A stretch of 64,000 nt of DNA from Conchocele bisecta (Eukaryota > Mollusca > Bivalvia > Lucinida > Thyasiridae), in the NCBI GenBank assembly GCA_029237695.1, contig CM055279.1:19431686-19495685 (forward strand). Reading direction: 5' to 3'. This document shows, piece by piece, positions 57,183 to 64,000 of the stretch. The position numbers and the translations under genes were made by a program. The number at the start of each line of letters is the position of its first letter. Position 1 is the stretch's first letter. Below the pieces are notes generated by a model. The model was not told the DNA's origin, did no database searches, and saw only the letters and a program-made list of their open reading frames with translations.

Positions 57183-59005
57183 ATGAGTATATACGGACCA
57201 GGTAGTTCTTCCGATTGGGTGACAAATTCAAATAATTTGGAACCGGCAGAAGGGGGATTCATCCCGACAGAGGGCGACTTTTTAACTACCCAAAAAACAA
57301 AGCCTTGATCAATAGAACTATATCGAGGGCCACGGACGAGATTCACAAAAGTCTACTATCACAACTTAGAGAATATGCCCTGGCTGTGAATACACAAAGT
57401 CGTGAAGAAACGCATACGGAACTAAACGAACTAGGTAAAAAAATAACCAAATTTAGAAAAGAGGCCCGGTTGGGGATTGATAAAGCCCGAGAAGACCGCC
57501 AGGTTGACATTACGGCGGTTTATGATGCGTTGCGCTTAGAAGACTCTCTCAGCAAAGAAGCTACACTTGCTGAATTAGACGGGAAAATAATCGATTTTCG
57601 AAAAGAGGCCACGTCGGGTATTGAGAAAGCACGAGAAGACCACCAGGCGGACCTTACGAAGGCTTATGAGGTGTTGCGCTCTGAAGACTCTCTCATCAGA
57701 GAAGCGGCACTTACTGAACTAGATAAAAAAATAACCAAATTTCGAAAAGAGACCCGGTCGGGTATTGATAAAGTCCGAGAAGACCACCAGTCGAACCTTG
57801 AGGAGGCCATTGCGGAGGCTTATGATGCGTTGCGCTTAGAGAACTCTCATAGTAAAGAAGCGACACTTACCGAACTAGACGGTAAAATAGCCGAATTTCT
57901 GAAAGAGACCAGGTCGGGGGTTGAGGGGGTCCGAGAAGACCACAAAGAGGCCATTGCGGAGGCGTATGGGGCGTTACGCTCAGAGGACTCTCTCAACAGA
58001 GAAGCGGCACTTACTGACATATACGAAAAAATAACCGAATTTAAAAAAGAGACCCGGTTTGATCTTCATGAAGTCCGAACGGGTATTGATAAAGCCCGAG
58101 AAGACCACCAGGCGGATATTACGGAAGCTTATAGGGTGTTGCTCTTAGAAGACTCTATCAACAGAGAAGCGACACTTACCGAACTAGATGGAAAAATAAC
58201 CGAATTTCAAAAAGAGGCCCGGTCGGGGGTTGAGAAAGCCCGAGAAGACCACAAGGTAGCCATTGCGAAGGCTTATGAGGTGTTGCGCTCAGAGGAATCT
58301 CTCATCAGAGAGGCGGCGGTTGCTGAACTAGATGGAAAAATAACCGAATTTCAAAAAGAGGCCCGGTCGGGTATTGATAAAGCCTTAGAAGGCCACCAGG
58401 CAACCATTACGGAGGCTTATGATGCGTTGCGCTTAGAGGACTCTCTCAGCAGAGAAGCGGCACTTACCGAACTAGATGGAAAAATAACCGAAGTTTCTGA
58501 TAAACTGAAACATGATCGTATAGCCGCGACCAAAGCTCTTGAGGAGGCCTCTTATGAGATTCGTACTGAGGCATATAACGCAAACAGGGCGCTTGCCGGA
58601 ATAGTGAAAACAATGAAAACGCCAAAACGTGTCATAACAGTTTGGGCTGAGAAGCGGGGCCCATTGGTTGATGGGCACTATGAATATTCGTTCGGTGCCA
58701 AAGCGAGTAATAAATATGGGGGATACACTATGACAGCTGCAGGTGAAGTTATCCAAATGGCGGTCTGCTCGGTTAATGCTAATGGTAAACCTGTGGGCGC
58801 GGTCGCGATAAATATTGTAGTAGATGGGGAAGAACGGGGGGTTGGAGTCACTAAAATCTCTGGAGATAGTTCGACGATTGTTTCGTTCGCCGGTAATGAT
58901 CGAATTAGACTTTCCCAAGGTAGTGTTATTAACTTTGTTACGAAAATCGGTGACTCAGAGAGTTCTTCCACTATTGTCTCATTGTTAATTGAACTTATTG
59001 TGTAA
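57183..59005 (+). CDS. Fibre-like protein: N-terminal tail, 49-aa repeat shaft, C-terminal head (one indel)
   Basis: From ATG 57,183 a short tail (MSIYGPGSSSDW, then EGGFIPTEGDFLTTQ) leads to a frame break at an A6 run near 57,290, then a long frame to 59,005. The shaft has about eight repeats of roughly 49 residues, helical and heptad-like, with the core pattern LRxEDSxxxEAxLxELD followed by KIxxFxKExRSGIxKxREDH. The DNA repeats are of about 147 bp and clearly alike. The last 125 residues (from ITVWAEKRGPLVDG) are beta-rich and could be a trimeric head. The layout recalls adenovirus fibres: tail, shaft, knob. Position directly after the penton gene supports this. Receptor binding is an inference. 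Confidence 0.75.
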
Positions 59006-59042
59006 ATACTAATATATTGAAATAAATTTGTAAAATTTAAAT

Positions 59043-59663
59043 ATGAACGAATCAACGCTTCCAATTGTCAATACCACTCCATCAACACTGTGTACAATTA
59101 ACGAAAGAAGTTCAGATTTTAGGTTGAATAATATCGTCGCTATGCAGGATATTTTAGTTAGAGAATATACAAATAGAAAAAGAAACGCTAAAAAATATAG
59201 GCGCGCGGTGAACATGGCTGAAGTATCTAGCACGGCTCTGGCGAGTGTTTCTGTGTTGTGTGGGGTGGGGACAGCTGCAACTATATCCACCATTATAACG
59301 GTTCCCGTAGCGGGGATTTTATGTGCGGTGTCGGCCGTTTCTGGGTTGTTGTGTATGGTAATTAGGGCGTCGGGTGGAAAACTCGAGAAAAAATGTAGAA
59401 AACATGATAGAATATCCGTTCTCTTCGCCAGGTCTAAGAAAAATAGCATCGACGTTATGGTGTCCAAAGCGTTGGCCGATAAGAAAATATCAAATTTAGA
59501 GTTTGAATCCGTGGTGGAAGAAATGCGGAGATATGAAAAATTAAAAAATGATATAAGAATCAAGGCACGCGCCACCGTGCCCAAGATTGAGTGTACTGAT
59601 TGGGATAAATTTAGGGAAAAACTTGGAGATAAAGTCGGAAGAAATGTTACAGCACCATTGTGA
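59043..59663 (+). CDS. Polinton two-transmembrane helical protein, 206 aa
   Basis: Polar N-terminus, basic segment (YTNRKRNAKKYRRAV), a hydrophobic hairpin of about 45 residues (ASVSVLCGVGTAAT and VAGILCAVSAVSGLLCMVI), then a helical tail (HDRISVLFARSKKNSIDVM, DKKISNLEFESVVEEMRRYE). Proteins of this shape occur beside fibre-like genes in invertebrate Polintons, from memory; the layout also resembles SLATT-type 2TM proteins. It could be a membrane effector or egress factor. Frame intact, starting 37 bp after the fibre stop region. Confidence 0.7.
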   Translation: MNESTLPIVNTTPSTLCTINERSSDFRLNNIVAMQDILVREYTNRKRNAKKYRRAVNMAEVSSTALASVSVLCGVGTAATISTIITVPVAGILCAVSAVSGLLCMVIRASGGKLEKKCRKHDRISVLFARSKKNSIDVMVSKALADKKISNLEFESVVEEMRRYEKLKNDIRIKARATVPKIECTDWDKFREKLGDKVGRNVTAPL

Positions 59664-59785
59664 TATTTTATAAAATAATTAATTTTATAATTAATTTAAA
59701 GAAAATTATAAAATTAATTATAAAATTAATTATATTGGTGCATAATTATTAACAATTTAAAAAGGAAAAAAAGAAAAAAGTTTTA

Positions 59786-59850
59786 GGTTCCACCGAGGCT
59801 CGAACCCGCGCCAGCAAAACCCTTCTGGGTCCACCCCGCTAAGCCTTCGC
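59786..59850 (-). tRNA. tRNA-like fragment in Polinton, probably not functional
   Basis: On the minus strand an A-box-like CTTAGCGGGGTGG and a T-arm GCGGGTTCGAGCCTCGG with four pairs are followed by TGGAACC. No matching 5' acceptor (GGTTCCA) is found and the anticodon arm is collapsed to ACCC-AGAA-GGGT. A decayed or structural tRNA mimic. Confidence 0.35.
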
Positions 59851-60089
59851 TTAAATTTCTTCTATTTTTTTTATTTTTTTTATTTTTTCGGCTTAGCGAG
59901 GTGTGTTGCACTCACATCTCCTCCACCCCATCATTGGACCGATGCCGCGGACCCCACCTCATCGTTACCTCCATCCGCTATAATGTGCAGAGCGGCCAGA
60001 GTGAATTATATGTGGCGAAACTTATCTCACTGTTGAGATATTAATGTCGGCGTCCCGACACCAAACTGTGTTTATTTCTCGTATATAAA

Positions 60090-60270
60090 CTTAACAATCG
60101 ATAGCCTGTTTACATACCATCGATAAGGCTATTAATAGCCGTGTGTGTAATATATATTACAGTGTGTTTATAAACTGTGTACACCACCTGTGTAAATCGA
60201 TAGCCCGTTTACATTACCATCGATAAGGCTATAAATAGCCTGTGTGTGTAGTATATATTATAGTGTGTTT
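60090..60270. repeat. Two direct repeats of about 95 bp with nested palindromes
   Basis: Each copy has AATCGATAGCC, GTTTACAT, ACCATCGATAAGGCTAT, TAATAGCC or TAAATAGCC, then GTGTGT and TATATATTA. GGCTAT/ATAGCC pairs fold each copy into a hairpin. A candidate regulatory or replication site of the element. Confidence 0.75.
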
Positions 60271-60418
60271 ATGTTTCATCCCGGAAGACGTAATCGTGTA
60301 ATCTCTCTATAAAATGGACACTTAATATACGTGTAAGGTAGGACACATAATTTGCGTGTTTATAACACGTTTAAGTGAAACATTGTCGTCTGCTTGGTGT
60401 TGTGATTACAATATAAAT

Positions 60419-60757
60419 TTATAAGCGATATCGTAGAAATGTACGTTCGTAAACGAAAGAATCGTTGGGTTTTAAATTTTTTGTATAATACGCCTTAGTT
60501 TCATATCCGATACGCATTATCTGTCTTAATGTTCGTATTTGCCTCTTGTATAGTTGACATAATTGCCGGTATAATATTGGAAATATAACGTTTTTATCGG
60601 AGCGTAATAAATTACGCTGGTATTTCATATATTCGATATCGCCTAGTGTTCTCATTTTATAGAATTTATATACAGGATTATAACCCCCGTATTCTTCGTA
60701 AACTTCTTCAACACAGTCATTAAAAATTTTCAATTCAAATTGTATTGTATTATCCAT
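60419..60757 (-). CDS. Polinton hypothetical protein, 112 aa
   Basis: Intact frame, Tyr- and Arg-rich, soluble. Features: an acidic start (FNDCVEEVYEEYGGY), then a basic helical stretch (LYKRQIRTLRQIMRIGYETK). No family recognised. It lies upstream of the right terminal repeat with the next gene, transcribed leftward. Confidence 0.6.
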   Translation of the reverse strand: MDNTIQFELKIFNDCVEEVYEEYGGYNPVYKFYKMRTLGDIEYMKYQRNLLRSDKNVIFPILYRQLCQLYKRQIRTLRQIMRIGYETKAYYTKNLKPNDSFVYERTFLRYRL

Positions 60758-60860
60758 TTTCTTTAATAATATTGGTACTCGTTTTTTCTGTTCAATTTTA
60801 TAAAATTAGTTTGATAATGTTTTTTACAGTGTTTTAATGCTGTAGAAACACCGTGACTTA

Positions 60861-61154
60861 TTAGATCGATTCTATCTTTCTAACTGACTTTCCGATTTGA
60901 ATTATTACTAAACGATAATACTTGCGAGCACGTAATCCCTTGTTAACCATTCGATGAGTAGCCTGAGTGCCACCGCATGGTGGACATAGCAGTGACTCGG
61001 CTTTGGTCCCTACCCCACAATGTCGACATGGGCGAGGCGAAACGGAACCTCTTCGCATCCATGCACGGTGATGTTTGCAATATTCGTAAATACCGGTGCG
61101 AAAACATCTCTCGTGACTACCTGTCTTCAACCATGCACACTTAACTAGAACCAT
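60861..61154 (-). CDS. Polinton small zinc-finger-like protein, 97 aa
   Basis: Two likely metal-binding clusters: CAWLKTGSHERC with EYCKHH, and CRHCGVG with CPPCGG, like a treble-clef plus zinc ribbon. Basic throughout, so nucleic-acid binding is plausible. Its ATG sits exactly at the inner edge of the right terminal repeat, so its promoter must lie in the repeat. The left end has no such gene. Confidence 0.65.
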   Translation of the reverse strand: MVLVKCAWLKTGSHERCFRTGIYEYCKHHRAWMRRGSVSPRPCRHCGVGTKAESLLCPPCGGTQATHRMVNKGLRARKYYRLVIIQIGKSVRKIESI

Positions 61155-61157
61155 TAT

Positions 61158-61348
61158 GTTATATATATACTGAGTATAACATAGGGATTTTTATCTCTAA
61201 TAGGGTGTATCTTCTCATGTCATAAATATATGGTCTCGCGGTAGTAGTATATAAGAGTCATAATGATTACAAGTTTCGTGTGGAAGCCACCACACGTAGT
61301 GGATGGCTTCCATATAAACTTGTATCATTATGACTCTTATATACTACA
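61158..61348. repeat. Polinton right terminal inverted repeat with palindromic tip
   Basis: Complement of the left repeat, including the 106-bp terminal palindrome (61,242-61,347) centred in CCACACGTAGTGG and ending CTTATATACTACA. The central loop has the opposite sense to the left copy read in the same direction. Confidence 0.93.
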
Positions 61349-62429
61349 CCTGATAAGCATATTTTGAGTTAAATTTGCATTTAACATCAGGAAATCAGCA
61401 TTGAAATAGATTTGAGCGAGTACAAATCAGCATTGAAATTTCAGTATTAGAAAATTGCAGTTGAAAATATGTTGTCCTACACCACAGTTTATGTCGCGCT
61501 CGCTTGCGGACAGCACAATAGTTGGCACATTGGCGTACATATGTCCGTAAATTTTTATTTTTTGTTTAAGTTTTTCGGTATACTATCTAAGCCTCGGCAC
61601 GACATGCGGGCCGCGGCCATCTAGTTTCTACAAGTATCGAGTACAGATGGACATATTTGTGACTGGCTGTTCGGTTAACAAGTTTCTGAACAGTTGGAAT
61701 AATTTATAGTTATAGGTTTCACTACTACAATTCCAGTTGGTGGTGAAACACGCTTTGAAAATCTAATTTCAGCATTTAAAAATATTTTAAAGGGTAAATC
61801 TTATCTGGAGCTCTGTAACATGAATTGCATACCCGGTACATTTCACCCAGTGACAGCAACATTAACCCTTCCACCCTGATGTAACTGGAATGGATTTTCA
61901 TAAGTTAATTTTGCACCCATTCCAACCGTTACACAATTATTTTCAGGCTAGTCCATTTATGAAAAGGGGGTGTTTTTGTTCCCAAAAGTATGAAAATTAC
62001 ACATGTACTTACAAAAAGTGCAGATCCTGATTAGATGGCTCGTCACGAGCCGGCTCATCTGGATCTACACTATTTGCCAAAACCACTATACAGGTTGAAA
62101 GTGTTAACAGGTTTTCAATAGGGACCCCTTGGGACAATTTAACACTTGAAATTAGATTTTGACTCCTGGAATTTGCAGCAAAGGGGTCAGATTTTCTATA
62201 TAAAGCATACTAAATTTGAATTTTACACTTAAATGTAGTCTTTTGACCCTTGAATTAAAAACGGTGATATTGAAGCAATCCGTCAAGTAATATTAATGAT
62301 ATACCATGATAACGAAGCTTGCACACATTTTCTGACTTTTTGGACGACGACGATTAGTCGCGCCTTCTGCTAAAGCAGGCGCGACAATAATGAGTCAAAT
62401 AAATGCAAATAAAAACCACACATAAACTG

Positions 62430-62880
62430 AGACAAAGTCCGTCATTTTCCAGAAATGGGAATACAAACCTCACATAATTGCACCAAACTTCGTCATTTTC
62501 CAGAAATGGGAATACAAACCTCACATAATTACGTCAAAGTTCGTCATTTTCCAGAAATGGGAATATAAACATCATATAATCAGCCAATGTTCGCCATTTT
62601 CCAGAAATGGGAATACAAACCTCACATAATTGCGCCAAAGTTCGTCAATTTCCAGAAATGGAAATACAAACATCATATAATCAGCTAAAGTTCACCATTT
62701 TCCAGAAATGGGAATACAAACCTCACATAATGAGTCAAAGAAATGCAAATAAAAACCACTCATAATTGAGCCAAAGTTTGTTATTTTCCAGAAATGGAAA
62801 TACAAACATTATATAAACAGCCAAAGTTCGTCATTTTCCAGAAATGGGAATACAAACCTCACATAATTGAGCCAGAGGTC
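62430..62880. repeat. Tandem repeat, about 55-bp unit
   Basis: Eight to nine units containing TTTCCAGAAATGGGAATACA and CCTCACATAAT with small changes, inside the 1.7-kb element. Confidence 0.9.
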
Positions 62881-63111
62881 TCCATTTTCAACTCGAAGTA
62901 TGGACGTTATCGAAGCAGTGCTCGGCATAGTCTCGTAAAACGATGCTTCAATTAACTTGTATTCTTTTTTTGTTTTCTTTATCTGAAGATTTAAATACAT
63001 TACTACAAATACAGTGAGTACAGGAGTTCTGCAACTTTTGGTATAAACACACCAGTAATGGAAACATATGAAATAAACACAATGTTTGTTGTGACAGGTC
63101 GTTAAGCACCA

Positions 63112-63325
63112 TTAACCCTTAGAAGGCGGGAACCGAAAATTGTCGTCTGCTGTTGTTTCTTATTTTGTATTTTCTCTCAATAAAAACATGGTTTGGCACC
63201 ATTTTAGAATCATTTCCATTGGAAATGAATCTAAAGTGCTGTCAAAGCATGTTTTTGATAAGAAAAATGGAAAATACAAAATAAACAGCAGACTAAATTT
63301 TTAATTCAGCGCTGTAAGGGTTAAA
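63112..63325. mobile_element. MITE, CGTCTGCTGTTTATTTT family, copy 3
   Basis: TTAACCCTTAGAAGGCGGG at the left and CGCTGTAAGGGTTAA at the right, with AATTGTCGTCTGCTG and its partner inside. Best-preserved copy of the family. Confidence 0.78.
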
Positions 63326-63598
63326 TGTATCAACACTACATACCGCTTTAGCAGTATCTACAAACAGTGTAGATCCAGATGAGATAGCTATCGACGAGCC
63401 GTCTCATCAGGATCTGCACCACTTTTTGCAAGTAATTTTCATATTTATTGTAGAAAAAAAAAGAAACCTTTTATAAATGGACTATTCTACAAATCATGTT
63501 GTGATGATTGGATTTGTAGGAGAATTAACTTATCTCAGTCCATTCCAGTTACTTAGGGTTGAAAGGGTCAAACAAATCATTATTCCACTTTCCCATTT

Positions 63599-63810
63599 TC
63601 TGTCTGTTTCACAAAACATTTCGGCCATATGAACAATGCAAAAATAGTATATTTTTTCGATAATATTAAATTTTATCAACATTTAAGAATGAGGCTCATT
63701 CTTAAAATTATGTAAAATTTAACATTATCGAAACAAATATGGTTTATGCATTGTTTATATACCGGTACATGAAGCTGTAAAATTTGGGCAGCTTTCACGA
63801 AACAGACAGT
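63599..63810. mobile_element. MITE with CTGTCTGTTTC ends, complete copy
   Basis: CTGTCTGTTTCACAAAAC at the left pairs with CACGAAACAGACAGT at the right; a central TAAGAATGAGGCTCATTCTTA palindrome is seen. An interrupted copy lies at 35,218-36,100. Confidence 0.8.
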
Positions 63811-63825
63811 AGTACTTTTCAAGTT

Positions 63826-64000
63826 GTTATAAACATAGACAAGTACTATTAGCATATACATGTATGTACATATACAAGTACTATTATCATTTACATGTAT
63901 CTACATATACAAGTACTATTAGCATATACATGTATGTACATATACAAGTACTATTAGCATATACATGTATGTACATATACAAGTACTATTAGCATATACA
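63826..64000. repeat. Tandem repeat, about 35-bp unit, running off the right edge
   Basis: At least five units of ACAAGTACTATTAGCATATA followed by CATGTATGTACATAT. Continues past the window. Confidence 0.93.

Larger units (their letters stand above)
59664..60418. other. Polinton non-coding region with tRNA-like and repeat sequences
   Basis: 59,664-59,760 is nearly pure A/T with repeated AATTAATTTTATAATTAA. A tRNA-like sequence (59,786-59,850, minus) and a pair of AATCGATAGCC repeats (60,090-60,270) follow. No open frame is supported. This may be a control region or replication-related segment between the right gene block and the terminal genes. Confidence 0.6.
43663..61348. mobile_element. 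Integrated Polinton/Maverick (adintovirus-like) element, 17.7 kb
   Basis: Terminal inverted repeats of about 190 bp, a CCTGA duplication at 43,658-43,662 and 61,349-61,353, and the Polinton gene set define it: protein-primed PolB, RVE integrase, A32-like packaging ATPase, double jelly-roll major capsid and single jelly-roll minor capsid proteins. Length is in the usual 15-20 kb range. Genes are compact and strand-blocked, and GC content is higher than in the host DNA around. An adenovirus-type cysteine protease, usual in the family, was not recognised. Large genes show frame breaks. Confidence 0.95.
61862..63571. mobile_element. 1.7-kb element with about 240-bp terminal inverted repeats
   Basis: TTAACCCTTCCACCCTGATG and the following 240 bp (including AGTGCAGATCCTGATTAGAT) recur inverted at 63,325-63,571. 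The interior holds a tandem array (62,440-62,880) and a nested MITE (63,112-63,325). No coding sequence is recognised; the small open frame at 62,809-63,000 is unsupported. Confidence 0.8.

Noticed and set aside
59009..59584. 191-codon minus-strand open frame with hydrophobic segments
   Set aside because: Antisense to the two-transmembrane gene, which has the better start context and matches a remembered family.

Overview
The window looks like repeat-rich nuclear DNA of a marine invertebrate, probably a mollusc and perhaps a bivalve. It has AT-rich non-coding sequence, isolated exons with splice signals, many inverted-repeat elements, several pearl-like elements (tandem cores of about 130-170 bp, tetranucleotide GGAC tracts, short terminal inverted repeats), tRNA-derived repeats, and two exons of the PARP12/ZAP class. 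No rRNA, CRISPR array or bacterial-style operon was seen. The taxonomic call is an inference from repeat style.

Layout. 1-4,160: a 1.36-kb unit in tandem, two full copies and one truncated copy. 4,946-5,707 (-): first coding exon of a ZAP/PARP12-like gene. 6,311-17,600: an old segmental duplication; the second copy (11,035 onward) was opened by a 4.4-kb terminal-inverted-repeat element, a TTAA-targeting MITE and a nest of palindromes. 18,611-19,500: an 890-bp foldback palindrome with a direct target duplication. 21,082-27,643: a 6.6-kb terminal-inverted-repeat transposon carrying one long intronless coding sequence, now broken, with two zinc-binding motifs, a FEN1/XPG-like nuclease region and a Cys-rich tail. 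28,000-42,600: mostly MITEs, pearl-like arrays, SINE-like and tRNA-like sequences, with one SAP-domain exon near 40.17 kb. 42,812-43,232 (-): terminal exon of a PARP mono-ADP-ribosyltransferase.

43,663-61,348 is a 17.7-kb integrated Polinton/Maverick (adintovirus-like) element with inverted repeats of about 190 bp and a 5-bp target duplication. Its plus-strand left block encodes protein-primed DNA polymerase B. A minus-strand block encodes integrase, small membrane proteins, the packaging ATPase and the double jelly-roll major capsid protein. The right half encodes a coiled-coil membrane protein, an unknown probable structural protein, the minor capsid (penton) protein, a fibre-like repeat protein, a two-transmembrane protein and two small genes at the right end. 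No adenovirus-type maturation protease was recognised. Many large genes carry single-base frame breaks, several at homopolymers, so assembly error and real decay cannot be separated here.

How the parts fit: the polymerase and integrase would copy and insert the element, the ATPase and two capsid proteins would build and fill a virion, and the fibre-like protein next to the penton gene is a candidate attachment spike. The element lies 431 bp upstream of the PARP catalytic exon, probably inside an intron of an antiviral-type host gene. Two points look most novel: short palindromic modules repeated inside several Polinton reading frames, and the FEN1-like coding transposon at 21-27.6 kb. 61,862-63,571 is a nested inverted-repeat element, and the window ends in a 35-bp tandem repeat.
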